A DNA stretch of 64,000 nt from Amanita rubescens (lineage: Eukaryota > Basidiomycota > Agaricomycetes > Agaricales > Amanitaceae). Of this stretch, positions 23,013-33,600 are shown one piece after another. The DNA lies in the NCBI GenBank assembly GCA_015039365.1, contig WION01000017.1:310001-374000 (forward strand), given 5' to 3'. The notes under the pieces were generated by a model. The model was not told where the DNA came from. It did not search any database and saw only the letters and a list, made by a program, of their open reading frames with translations. The position numbers and the translations under genes are program-made. Positions within the stretch are counted from its first letter, which is position 1. The number at the start of each line of letters is the position of its first letter.

Positions 23013-24071
23013 ATGTCCGGAGGAAGTACAGACCCTATACCCAACCCACGAACCCCTAGTCTCATCGGAGATCTCCCTGAATTCAAAGGGAAGCGAAAGG
23101 ATGCCAATACATTCATAGAAGATATCGAAATCTTCTTTGACATGAATCCTGAACGGATGAATACAGACCGTTTAAAGATCCTTGCTGCCCTGAATAAGAT
23201 CTCAGATGGAGCTAGACAATGGAAAAAGAATAAATTAGCGGAGTTACGAAAATCACGCGCTACCGTAGAAGGAGGCGTCACAAGACCCGCTTTATTCGAT
23301 GACTGGGAAGCATTCAAACTATCATTCTTGACAGATTGGGGAGAAGTTGATCCAAGCGGAAATGCATACACGAAAATTCTCAATCTACAGAACAGATCGT
23401 CCATGAAAGGAAAGAAACAGATGACCTTGCCTAATTATGTCAATCAGTTCAAGGAACAAATCACGAAAGCAGGAATCGAAGGAGAAGCAGCATTCCATAT
23501 GTTCGGAAAAGGACTTACAGCACCCGAGTTCGAAAAAGCAATGCTCATGAACCCAAAAACATTACAAGATTGGTACGACATTGCTATCAAACTCGACAAC
23601 ATCCGAACCCGTTCATACGCTTATTCCCCCCGATCTGGAAATGGTCATTCATCATCCTCTCATAACGACGAATCATGGGCTATGCAGATCGATCATAAAT
23701 TTCTAGAACAAGAAGAAGACCCGGAGTTAGAACTTATGATCAGATCTATGTCCAAAGAAGAAAGAGAACGCTACATCAAAGACGGTTTATGTTTTATCTG
23801 CGGAATCAAAGGACACATGTCAGGGCAATGCCCGAAGAAGAAAAGAAACAAAGGGAAAGGCCGATTTAAAGGAGGAAGGAAAAGAGGATTCACGCCCAAA
23901 CGTCACATTCGAGCCACATCAAATGATGGTGACGGAAATTGGGAAGAAGAAGAAGTCCGAGAGTCTAAACCAAATTACACCAAGAACATCCGAGCGCTGA
24001 TGAAAGGGATGTCAACCGACGAAAAGAATGATCTATTACTATCTCTTGCCGATGATAACGAGGATTTTTGA
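23013..24071 (+). CDS. gag: Gag polyprotein of chromovirus
   Basis: From the first in-frame ATG, 352 residues. The core GDLPEFKGKRKDANTFIEDIE and the following helices are the retrotransposon Gag domain. A CCHC zinc knuckle CFICGIKGHMSGQC lies near residue 258, followed by a very basic stretch. The same frame is open without any Met back to 22332 and encodes a plausible N-terminal region (Tyr/Trp-rich, then Pro-rich), so the true protein is probably longer, with a lost or unspliced start. It ends in a TGA that overlaps the pol frame. Confidence 0.9.
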   Translation: MSGGSTDPIPNPRTPSLIGDLPEFKGKRKDANTFIEDIEIFFDMNPERMNTDRLKILAALNKISDGARQWKKNKLAELRKSRATVEGGVTRPALFDDWEAFKLSFLTDWGEVDPSGNAYTKILNLQNRSSMKGKKQMTLPNYVNQFKEQITKAGIEGEAAFHMFGKGLTAPEFEKAMLMNPKTLQDWYDIAIKLDNIRTRSYAYSPRSGNGHSSSSHNDESWAMQIDHKFLEQEEDPELELMIRSMSKEERERYIKDGLCFICGIKGHMSGQCPKKKRNKGKGRFKGGRKRGFTPKRHIRATSNDGDGNWEEEEVRESKPNYTKNIRALMKGMSTDEKNDLLLSLADDNEDF

Positions 24072-27000
24072 CAGTGGGACTCATGACAGTGGATGAAGTC
24101 TCAGACACACCAGATTCAACTATCGATATATCTCATGTAACAGTACAATCTATTTCGAAACGAAGACTATCTGTCCCTATCAAAGTTGAAACTGAAAACA
24201 ACACTGAAAACCTCGTTGCCCTTGTCGACTGCGGAGCCGAAGGGATATTTATCGACAAAAGGATAGCACACAAATGGAGAAAACGAAAAACTCTACGACC
24301 AATTAGAGTTTATAACGTCGATGGCACCATAAACAAAGAAGGAGAAATTGATGAACAATGTCTAATCACCTTCGAAATGAACGGAAAACGCATGACTGAA
24401 TGGTTTTACGTATCAGCAATAGGAAAACAAACGGTTATACTGGGGCTTCCTTGGTTAGAGAAGCATAACCCTGACGTAAATTGGAAAGAAAAGACTCTAG
24501 AGTTCCGAGACTCTGAACAGGATAAGATCAAGGCATCACTTCGGAGCATCTGTCAACAGATTGACAGAATAGCTATGCCTGAAAGGGAAGAAGATCTCGT
24601 CATCGGATATTTGATGTCACACAAAGGATCACAGACGACGGATCACAGATGGAACACGCATACATTTGAGGATATAGGAAGCTGGTCAGAAGACGAATAC
24701 GACCAAGTAACTATCGCACGATATACACCAGCTCAACAAATGGAACACAAATACCATCAAACAGAGGAGGTTTACACGCTCCCTCCTGAATACTCGGCAT
24801 GGAAAGATGTATTCGAGAAAAAAGCAAGTGAACGATTCCCGGAAAGCCGATCTTGGGATCACCAGATAGAACTTCGCGATGATTTCATACCAAAAAGAGG
24901 AAAAATCTATCCCTTATCTCCGAAACAGCAGAACACACTGGATGAATGGATCAAAGAACATATTGAAAAAGGCTACATCAGACCATCGAAATCGCCGCAG
25001 GCATCACCTTTCTTCTTTGTAGAGAAGAAAGAAGCACAAAAACTACGACCTTGCCAAGACTATCGATATTTGAACGAATACACTAAACCAAACGCATATC
25101 CACTACCCCTTATCTCCGATCTTATGATTAAACTCAAAGATTCGGAATATTTTATGAAATTGGACATCCGTTGGGGATATAATAACGTTCAAATCAAAGA
25201 ATCTGACAGATGGAAAGCCGCCTTTATCACCAATCGAGGTTTATTTGAACCTAACGTCATGTTCTTTGGATTACGAAATTCACCAGCAACGTTCCAAGCT
25301 ATGATGGACGATTATTTCAGGGATTTTACAGAAAAAGGATGGCTCGTCATCTACATGGATGACATACTAATACACGCGCGCACTAAAGAAGAACTCGAGA
25401 TTCGAACAAAACAAGTACTTGAACGATTACAGAAACACGATCTTTACCTCAAGCTTGAAAAGTGTAAATTCGCTGCCAAAGAAGTTGATTTTCTAGGCAC
25501 CGTCATATCCAAAAATACAATAAAAATGGACCCGATCAAACTTGCCGGAATTAGGGACTGGCCAACCCCTTCTACCGTTAAACAAGTTAGATCCTTTTTA
25601 GGATTCGGAAATTACTATCGAAGGTTTATTTTCGGATTCGCCCACCTTGCACGACCCCTGCACGACCTAACAAAGAAAAACAAATTATGGACATGGACCA
25701 CAGAATGCCAAGTCGCATTTGATCTATTAAAAGAACGCTTCACCTCCGCGCCTGTCTTAATGATGCCCGACGTTAACAAACCCTTCATTCTACAAACGGA
25801 CGCATCAGACCGCGCTATCGGAGCAGTTCTTATGCAGAAAGATGACAATGGCGACTTACACCCATGCGGATACCTATCCCACGCTTTAACACCGACTGAA
25901 ACACGATGGCAAATCTACGACCGAGAGTTATTCGCCATTTATTACGCTCTTTACAACGAATGGAGATACCTGCTTGAAGGAGCAGAACACCCTGTCATTA
26001 TTCATTGCGACCACAAGAATCTACTCTATTATCGAGAACCACAACGTCTCACGAACCGCCAAGCACGTTGGTGGAACGATTTGTCTCGATTTAATATTAA
26101 ATTAACCCACATCCCCGGAGCAAAACTAATAATAGCAGACGCACTATCCCGCCGACCCGATCACATGACAAAAGACGAACCAGAAGAGTTAATAACGATG
26201 CTCCCAAAAGAACTCTTTGTTCGCACAATCGCCGAAGATCTCCGTGACAGAGCAATGGAAATAACTGTCAAAGACGACTTCGCTCAATCAATCAAGAAAT
26301 GTCTAAAAGAAAAAGGAATACCACCTTTACGCACTGCCCTTTCTGATTGGACCCTTGACGACGAATTAATCCTGTACAAAGGGAAATCTTTTATTCCCCC
26401 TGATACCGATCTTCGCCGAGATATTATTAGAGATTTTCATGAATCACCAACAAGCGGACACCCCGGTTTCTTCAAAACACTCGCCTTATTAAAGGAACAT
26501 TACTGGTGGCCATTGATGTCAAAAATGGTTAAACAATTTATTGACGGATGCACGGCATGTCAACAAATGAAATCAAACACTCACCCTACCGCCGCACCTC
26601 TGATGCCAATCAAGTCTCACGCACACCGACCCTTCCAACAAATAACCATGGATTTCATAACCGACTTACCCATAAGTAACGGTTTTGATTCTATCTTTAT
26701 CGTGGTCGATCAAGGACTTACAAAGGGAGTAATTCTCATGCCTTGTAATAAAACTATCACCGCCGACGAAACCGCCGACCTCTACATTCGGAATGTATTC
26801 AAAAATTTCGGATTACCCGACACCATGATCTCCGATCGAGGACCACAGTTCGCATCACATGTCTTTAACGGCATAATGGACTCATTAAAGATTAAACACA
26901 AAATGAGTACCGCCTTCCATCCACAGACTGATGGACAAACGGAGCGATATAACGCCGAATTAGAAGCTTATCTTCGAATATTCTGTGCCTATGAACCAGA

Positions 27001-27679
27001 TACTTGGAACAAGATGATACCAATAGCACAATTCGCGCATAATTCACGCACTCATGAAACATTGAAACAATCGCCCTTCCAATTGATGTATGGAACATCC
27101 CCGGTTGCACTTCCCCTTGTCTCAAACAAGACAAATACACCAACCGCCGATAACCGCATCAACTTCTTGTTCCGCGCACGAGAAGAAGCACTCGCCGCAC
27201 ATGATCTAGCACGAGCTAAGATGATGGAAAGAACAACGAGAAAGACTAAACTGTTCAAAGTCAATGACAAAGTATGGTTAGAATCTAGGAACCTGAAGAT
27301 TCCTTATCAGAGCAGAAAGCTCGCACCTAAACGAGAAGGTCCCTTTTCCATCAAAGAAGTCTTAGGACCAGTGACATATCGTCTCACGCTACCAAGACAA
27401 TGGAAAATTCATAACGTATTCCACGCCGCCTTACTAACGCCGTTCAAAGAAACTTCCTTTCACGGAATAACAGAAACAAGGCCCCCTCCCGATCTGATCG
27501 AAGGAGAAAAAGAATACGAAGTAGAAGCACTGCTTGCACATCGCAAGTTTAGAGGGAAATTACAATTCCTAGTAAAGTGGAAAGGCTATGACACCAGCGA
27601 AAACACATGGGAACCAGAAAACAACTTGACGCATATGGAAGACCTCCTTCTAGAATATAAAAGACGAAGGAAACTCTGA
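24068..27679 (+). CDS. pol: Pol polyprotein with chromodomain
   Basis: 1,203 residues in the -1 frame relative to gag. In order: aspartic protease with LVDCGAEG (Cys where Ser or Thr is usual), reverse transcriptase with LRPCQDYRYLN and IYMDDILIH, RNase H with LQTDASDRAIGAVL, integrase with a His-His-Cys-Cys zinc region (HESPTSGH...CTAC) and catalytic Asp (MDFITDLP), Asp (SDRGPQF) and Glu (DGQTERYNAELE), then a C-terminal chromodomain ending in VKWKGYDTSENTWEPENN. All catalytic residues are intact, so the element may be active. The annotated start is a TTG; the first ATG is at 24083. Production probably needs a -1 frameshift on TTTTT just before the gag stop, or re-initiation. Confidence 0.95.
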   Translation: MTVGLMTVDEVSDTPDSTIDISHVTVQSISKRRLSVPIKVETENNTENLVALVDCGAEGIFIDKRIAHKWRKRKTLRPIRVYNVDGTINKEGEIDEQCLITFEMNGKRMTEWFYVSAIGKQTVILGLPWLEKHNPDVNWKEKTLEFRDSEQDKIKASLRSICQQIDRIAMPEREEDLVIGYLMSHKGSQTTDHRWNTHTFEDIGSWSEDEYDQVTIARYTPAQQMEHKYHQTEEVYTLPPEYSAWKDVFEKKASERFPESRSWDHQIELRDDFIPKRGKIYPLSPKQQNTLDEWIKEHIEKGYIRPSKSPQASPFFFVEKKEAQKLRPCQDYRYLNEYTKPNAYPLPLISDLMIKLKDSEYFMKLDIRWGYNNVQIKESDRWKAAFITNRGLFEPNVMFFGLRNSPATFQAMMDDYFRDFTEKGWLVIYMDDILIHARTKEELEIRTKQVLERLQKHDLYLKLEKCKFAAKEVDFLGTVISKNTIKMDPIKLAGIRDWPTPSTVKQVRSFLGFGNYYRRFIFGFAHLARPLHDLTKKNKLWTWTTECQVAFDLLKERFTSAPVLMMPDVNKPFILQTDASDRAIGAVLMQKDDNGDLHPCGYLSHALTPTETRWQIYDRELFAIYYALYNEWRYLLEGAEHPVIIHCDHKNLLYYREPQRLTNRQARWWNDLSRFNIKLTHIPGAKLIIADALSRRPDHMTKDEPEELITMLPKELFVRTIAEDLRDRAMEITVKDDFAQSIKKCLKEKGIPPLRTALSDWTLDDELILYKGKSFIPPDTDLRRDIIRDFHESPTSGHPGFFKTLALLKEHYWWPLMSKMVKQFIDGCTACQQMKSNTHPTAAPLMPIKSHAHRPFQQITMDFITDLPISNGFDSIFIVVDQGLTKGVILMPCNKTITADETADLYIRNVFKNFGLPDTMISDRGPQFASHVFNGIMDSLKIKHKMSTAFHPQTDGQTERYNAELEAYLRIFCAYEPDTWNKMIPIAQFAHNSRTHETLKQSPFQLMYGTSPVALPLVSNKTNTPTADNRINFLFRAREEALAAHDLARAKMMERTTRKTKLFKVNDKVWLESRNLKIPYQSRKLAPKREGPFSIKEVLGPVTYRLTLPRQWKIHNVFHAALLTPFKETSFHGITETRPPPDLIEGEKEYEVEALLAHRKFRGKLQFLVKWKGYDTSENTWEPENNLTHMEDLLLEYKRRRKL

Positions 27680-27680
27680 A

Positions 27681-29432
27681 ATGTCATACCAAGTTATTAT
27701 GCAAAATGGAAACAACACCACCGACGCCGTTCAGCACTTCCCCTGGTCTGAATTCTATGCTGGAGAGAACACCGACACCCGACTCACCACTCTCACTGAA
27801 CCCCACCGACCTCGACTCGTTCTTCATACCACTGACACCGACGAAGAAGACGCTGACCCGAACGACTTCGTTGATGTTCCCTACAGATCTCCCGATCAGA
27901 CCTCGTCTCAAACGATCCCGGTCACTCCCACCGAAACCCAGGAAACCCACCACGGAACATCAGAAACTCTGGCTGTACCTGGACGAATTACGGAAGATCG
28001 CAATAGCCGACCGATCCCACCTAGAAACGCTGAAGACATTAGCGTTACCTTACATAGAGAGACGGTACTTGCCGGTCACGCTTCGACTCAACCTCATAAC
28101 GAATCTATTCGAGGCAACGACCAGAGTCACGGTACAGATGGGACTAACCGCGATATGGCTGGCTCCATCATACGAACCACCCCCGATCTCTATCTCAGTT
28201 ATCACGGAGTTACTACTTACACCAAGGTTAGAGACCGCGTCACTCTGATCTGTAACGCCGCTAGACTACAGGTCGACATCTTTGACCAAGAAAGGATAGC
28301 TCGAGTCTGGCGACTTCTCATGGACTTCCGAACCGCCACTACCCTTGCCGGTCAAGCCCGAGATCAGTACAACTATCATTGTGCCGATTTAATCGAAACG
28401 TTTGTAAACGTTACGTCACTATACTGGGAAGACGTTCATCCGAAAGGAGGAAACCTAGATCAATTGGCGATAGATCTATTACGACGACTTCTCACAGCTG
28501 ACATCGAACGTTACATCATCCTTGCTATAGAAAGCATTGACGATCAAAGGTTTGGACTAAAAATACAGCCTCACGATCAGAATAACCGCATCGCGGTCAA
28601 CCATTGGTTTTGCGCTACCGAAGCTACACCCGACCGACACCGAGCAACTAGATGCATTATGGAAACAGATCGTAAATCGAGAGAAATCTGGTGCCTCACC
28701 GGAAAGATCCGAGACCTCTTGTCCAGTATCCAAGGAGACACAGAATGGACTACAGCCGAATTCGCAGATGGAGTTCCCCTGCATCAACTCACTAGCGACC
28801 ACATTGCGCAGATCAATAATGCGATCAGCGATCTCGATCTTCATCGCCGAATCCGTACAACAGGCGATCTCATTGAGGAAGAACCGAAACGAGATAAGAA
28901 GGCTCCTCCTCCTCTTCGATCCGCATCACCCCCAACCACCACCGTTATTCGCCACGGAGTCTGGAATATTCCTGTCCCCACTACTCGACGACACGACACT
29001 CCGCCTGCTCGACGACCTACGACCCGCAGTATGACCAATGCCGCCAACCAACGCCCTCACCGTTACAACCGCTGCATCCACTGCCGAGGTAAACATGCCT
29101 CTGAGGATCATCATCTTGCTACTGCAATTCCTCCTATGTCTACTCTACCTCCACGCGCTCCCACGCGCCGACGCGATCCGACGCCCGGTCCTTCCACTAA
29201 GAAGAAAGGACGTTCTCGAACTACCACAGATATCGCCAATACCCCCGCTTCCACTAGCCGCCGCCCTCATCAGCCGAAGAAGAAGGGAAAAAAGAAGGCA
29301 CACCACGCGTCACAGTGTCAGGCATGCGTCAACGGACGACAGTGCGACGGAGCCGACGACGACGCCTGTGATCTTTACGGCGACTACGGCTATCAGCACG
29401 ACGACGACGCCATGCACAACATGAACACCTGA
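27681..29432 (+). CDS. Third ORF of the chromovirus, unknown function
   Basis: Begins 1 base after the pol stop and encodes 583 residues. The N-terminal 170 residues are polar. The middle (about 180-400) looks like a folded helical domain. The C-terminal part is Arg/Pro/Thr-rich with a zinc-knuckle-like CIHCRGKHASEDHH, a Lys-rich stretch and a Cys cluster (CQACVNGRQC), ending in an Asp/His-rich tail. A nucleic-acid-binding accessory role is inferred from the Cys/His motifs and basic charge. It is not an envelope protein by sequence. The first 540 nt also carry an open overlapping frame (27706-28248). Confidence 0.7.
   Translation: MSYQVIMQNGNNTTDAVQHFPWSEFYAGENTDTRLTTLTEPHRPRLVLHTTDTDEEDADPNDFVDVPYRSPDQTSSQTIPVTPTETQETHHGTSETLAVPGRITEDRNSRPIPPRNAEDISVTLHRETVLAGHASTQPHNESIRGNDQSHGTDGTNRDMAGSIIRTTPDLYLSYHGVTTYTKVRDRVTLICNAARLQVDIFDQERIARVWRLLMDFRTATTLAGQARDQYNYHCADLIETFVNVTSLYWEDVHPKGGNLDQLAIDLLRRLLTADIERYIILAIESIDDQRFGLKIQPHDQNNRIAVNHWFCATEATPDRHRATRCIMETDRKSREIWCLTGKIRDLLSSIQGDTEWTTAEFADGVPLHQLTSDHIAQINNAISDLDLHRRIRTTGDLIEEEPKRDKKAPPPLRSASPPTTTVIRHGVWNIPVPTTRRHDTPPARRPTTRSMTNAANQRPHRYNRCIHCRGKHASEDHHLATAIPPMSTLPPRAPTRRRDPTPGPSTKKKGRSRTTTDIANTPASTSRRPHQPKKKGKKKAHHASQCQACVNGRQCDGADDDACDLYGDYGYQHDDDAMHNMNT
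27706..28248 (+). CDS. Overlapping frame inside the third ORF
   Basis: 180 residues in the +1 frame from ATG 27706. It has a Pro/Thr/Ser-rich start, a basic RPRLKRSRS patch and amphipathic helices (WLYLDELRKIAIADRSHLE). Its composition looks more protein-like than the main frame over the same stretch. It may be the original N-terminal part of the third ORF that was shifted by an indel near 28.2 kb, or a real overlapping gene. Confidence 0.35.
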   Translation: METTPPTPFSTSPGLNSMLERTPTPDSPLSLNPTDLDSFFIPLTPTKKTLTRTTSLMFPTDLPIRPRLKRSRSLPPKPRKPTTEHQKLWLYLDELRKIAIADRSHLETLKTLALPYIERRYLPVTLRLNLITNLFEATTRVTVQMGLTAIWLAPSYEPPPISISVITELLLTPRLETASL

Positions 29433-29472
29433 ACGTTTTGTTGTTGCGGTCAACAACGTAGGGGAGAGCTAG

Positions 29473-29924
29473 TGTTACAACACGGTACGGACTCCCGCAT
29501 TATGCTTACATGATACGTCGGACATGTTTATTTTCTTTATGCATACCTTATTCATCGCTCCCCTTATGCTCGATTCATACGGACTAACTCGTTCCCTTTC
29601 TTATACCATCCCTTGTTCCACATATGACGCCGTCTTTATACTTACTTTCGTACTTACCTTTATACATTAATTAGTACGTCTCATTGTACTTGCTAGTATA
29701 AGTACCGCATGTATTCTAGAGTCGAACCCTAAGTTCAACTTAGCTGTTTATTGTCGTCTGACAATATAACCTTGCTCTTAACTCATCTACCACAATCGTC
29801 CTCAGATTCTAAGTCAACGTCTTGACTTAGTATTGAACTTATAATCTTAACGTTTGACTTAAGACTTGTAATCGTGACTAGAGTTGCCATTGCAACTTAG
29901 GTTGAGATTAACGAGTTCGTAACA
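29473..29924 (+). repeat. 3' LTR of chromovirus
   Basis: 452 bp, same ends as the 5' copy. The one difference lies in the right arm of the hairpin (29733-29740), breaking one base pair. Confidence 0.95.
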
Positions 29925-29929
29925 CTTTG

Positions 29930-30669
29930 CCTCTTTACACAACTAAGAACTCCCGGAATCAATCACTATCAGCCACTCTCAAGTCATTGCTATTTCACTA
30001 TCAACCATTCTCAAATCATCGCAGTTTTGCTATCATTGCTTTCCTTGTAAGCCTGTACTGCTACATCGCTATGTGTGGCTCCTGATTCTGCCAAGTTTCT
30101 CACACCATTTGAACCACCAATTTCTATTCCTATCACCCACTCTCCCCTGCTACATTACTAGTACCATTGGCTCCCATTGTTACAATCAACAATAAAACTG
30201 CTTTTTTGCTGCATTTAATTTTGTGTTCAGCTTAAGAAAGATAAAAAAGCCACTGTCAGAGCGTTCAAATAGCTTTCAGAGCCACTGATTCAGCTCTGGG
30301 AGTGGTGTACCTTGCCTAAAAAAGCGGACAGCCACTTATACGTCTCTGGCAGCATTGACTACTCTGATAAGCCACTGGAATGGCTAGAGCAGAAGTTACC
30401 ATTTTGCTGATGCATGAACATCATGACATGCAGTATAGAAACTGGCCTTGTTTTTCATAATTGGAACTCAATGCCAGTTGACAGGTGGCAGATCATTTAC
30501 ACATAATAACTACACATACTACATTCTGGAGTCTGGACATATTGAAATTTACCAAACTAAATACACTTGAATTTCAATGCTTCTTTTTCCATATGCTTTT
30601 CAGCCCTTTGAGGAACTTTGAGCCATCCTGAAGTTTTACTGCAGTGTCTTGTTTGTCAGATGTAGAAGG
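29930..30669. other. AT-rich intergenic stretch 3' of the NLR-like gene
   Basis: About 740 bases, rich in short pyrimidine motifs such as CACTATCA. No coding potential seen. It contains the 3' untranslated region of the minus-strand NLR-like gene. Confidence 0.45.
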
Positions 30670-33600
30670 CTACATTAAAGAATAGATTAGGTATGCCAGT
30701 GAATCAAAGAAAACCATATGGATGGCAAACCATATTGGTACATCTTGGTTCAGTTGTTGCTTGATAGGTTGAAGAATGGGTGACTGGCTATATGAAAGAG
30801 ATAAATAACTTATGAACTCAAGTGAATTTGGAATGTGACCCACTATTGGTGCCATGGATGGGCCAGGCTTTGCTCTTCTTGCATTCATCACATCCATATC
30901 CAGCTTATTTGCCTCTTTCCACTTTCCCATTTTCCTGTATGTTGTGGCCAAAGTGGTCATGATAGCAAGAGTGCTTGGATGGTCTGACCCCAGCTGTGCC
31001 TTTCTGGAATCCATCACATATACTTGCAGCTTCTGTGCTTCATCCCACCATCCTTGTCTGAAGTATGTTAATGACAGATTGGACATGCTGATGAGAGTAG
31101 ATGGATGATTTGATCCAAGCTTTGTTTTCTTTGCATTCATCACATGCATCTCAAGCCTCTGTGCCTCATCCCACCTTCCCTGACGTTTGTATATTGTTGC
31201 CAAATTGTTCATGCTCATGAGTGTGTGCAGGTGGTCTGATCCAAGCTTTATTTGTCTTGCATTCACTACATCCACCAGAAGCCTCTGTGACTCATCCCAC
31301 CTTCCCTGATGCAAGTATGTCATCCCCAATTTGTTCATGCTGTTGAGAGTATCTGGGTGGTCTGATCCAAGCTTCATTTTTCTTGTCTTTATCACATCCA
31401 CTAGAAGCATCTCTGCCTCATGCAACCTTCCATGATGCATGAATATTGATGCTAAATTGGCAATACTGGTGAGAATGTGAGGGTCATCTTCAGACAGTGA
31501 CTCTGATCCAAGCTTTGCTTTTCTTGCATCCATCAGCTCCATCAAAAGCTTCTCTGCCTTGTCCCACCTATCCTGATTCATGTATGTTGATACCAAAACA
31601 TCCATGCTGGTGAGAATGGAGGCTTGGTAGTCTGATCCAATCTTTGTTTTTATTGCATTCATCACATCCATTTGGAGCTTCTCTGTCTCATTCCACCGTC
31701 TTTGATTTCCATATGTAGATGCCAAATTGGCCATGCTGGTGAGAGTGTCTGGGTGGTCTAATCCAAGCTTTGCTTTTCTTGCATCAACCACATCCACCAG
31801 AAGCTTCTCTGCCTCAATCCACCTTACTTGACTCATGTATGTGGATGCCAATTTGGCCATGCTAGTCAGAGTGTCTGGGTGGTCTAATCCAAGCTGCATT
31901 TTTCTTGCCTTCATCACATCCACCAGAAGCTTCTCTGCCTCATCCCACCTTTGTTGATTCATGAATGTTGATGCCAAATTAGCCATGCTGGTGAGAGTGT
32001 CTGGGTGGTCTGATCCAAGCTTTGCTTTTCTTGCATCAACCACATTCATCAAAATCTTCTCTGCCTCACCCCACCTTCCCTGATTCATATATGTTGATAC
32101 CAAATCATCCATGCTGGTGAGGGTGTCTGGGTGGTCTGACCCAAGCTTTATTTTTCTTGCATTCATCACATCCATCTGGAGCTCCTCTGCCTCATTCCAC
32201 TTTCCCTGATTTCCATATATGATTGCCAAATTGACCATGCTGGCAAGAGTGTCTGGGTGGTCTGATCCAAGCTTTGTTTTTCTTGCATCCACCACATCCA
32301 CCAGAAGGTGCTCTGCATCATCCCACCTTCCCTGATTTCCATATGTGAATGCTAAATTGACCATGCTGGTGAAAGTGTCTGGGTGGTCTGATCCAAGCTG
32401 TGTTTTTCTTGCATCCACCACATCCACCAGAAGGTGCTCTGCATCATCCCACCTTCCCTGATTTCCATATGTGAATGCTAAATTGACCATGCTGGTGAGA
32501 GTGTCTGGGTGGTTTGATCCAAGCTTTATGTTTCTTGCATTCTTCACATCTATCTGAAGCTTCTCTGCCTCATCCCACCTTCCCTGATTCCCATGTGTCA
32601 ATGCCAAATTGGCCATAATGTTGAGAGTGTCTTGGTGGTCTGAGCCAAGCTTTGTTTTGAATACATTCATTACATCTACCTCTAGCTTTTCTGCATCATC
32701 CCACTTTCCCTGATTCCTGTATGTTGATGCCAAATTGGCCATGCTGGTGAGAATCTCTGGGTGGTCTGATCCAAGCTTTGCTGTTCCTGCATTCATCACA
32801 TCCATCAAAAGCCTCTCTGCATCATCCCACCTTTTTTGATTCATGTATGTTGATGCCAAATTGGCCATGCTGGTGAGAGTGTCTGGGTGGTCTGATCCAA
32901 TCAGTGTTTTTCTTGCATTCATCACATCCATCTGCAGCTTCTCTGCATCATCCCACCTTCCCTGATTTCCATATGTGAATGCCAAATTGGCCATGCTGAT
33001 GAGAGTGTCTGGGTGGTCTGATCCAATCTGTGTTTTTCTTGCATACATCACATCCATCTGGAGCTTCTCTGCATCATCCCACCTTCCCTGATTTCCATAT
33101 GTGAATGCCAAATTGGCCATGCTGGTGAGAGTGTCTGGGTGGTCTGATCCAATCTGTGTTTTTCTTGTATACATCACATCCATCTGGAGCTTCTCTGCAT
33201 CATCCCACCTTCTCTGATTTCCATATGTGAATGCCAAATCAGCCATGCTGGTGAGAGTGTCTGGCTGGTCTGTTCCAATCTGTGTTTTCCTTGCATTCAT
33301 CACTTCCATCTGGAGCTTCTCTGCCTCATCCCACCTTCCTTGATTTCTGTATAGTGATGCCAAATTGACCATGCTAGTGAGAGTCTCTGGGTGATCTGGT
33401 CCAATCTTTGTTTTGAATGCATTCATCACATCTATCTCTAACTTCTCTGCATCATCCCACCTTCCCTGATTTCCATATGTGAATGCCAAACTGGCCATGC
33501 TGGTGAGAGTGTCTGAATGGTCTGATCCAATCTGTGTTTTTCTTGCATTCATCACATCCACCAGAAGCTTCTCTGCCTCATTCCACCTTTGTTGATTCAT

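Larger units (their letters stand above)
21788..29924 (+). mobile_element. Complete Ty3/gypsy chromovirus with LTRs and third ORF
   Basis: The element is bounded by 452-bp LTRs beginning TGTTAC and ending GTAACA, flanked by the 5-bp target duplication CTTTG at 21783-21787 and 29925-29929. The LTRs differ at one base that I can find (22052 G versus 29737 A), so insertion is recent. Between them are gag, pol (protease, reverse transcriptase, RNase H, integrase, chromodomain) and a third open frame. A purine-rich tract (AGGGGAGAG, about 29459-29468) precedes the 3' LTR. Just after the 5' LTR is a sequence complementary to part of the LTR, compatible with self-priming. Confidence 0.95.

Noticed and set aside
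24068..24070. Pol starting at 24068
   Set aside because: The codon is TTG; the position simply marks the end of the upstream stop. Frameshifting or the ATG at 24083 is more likely.
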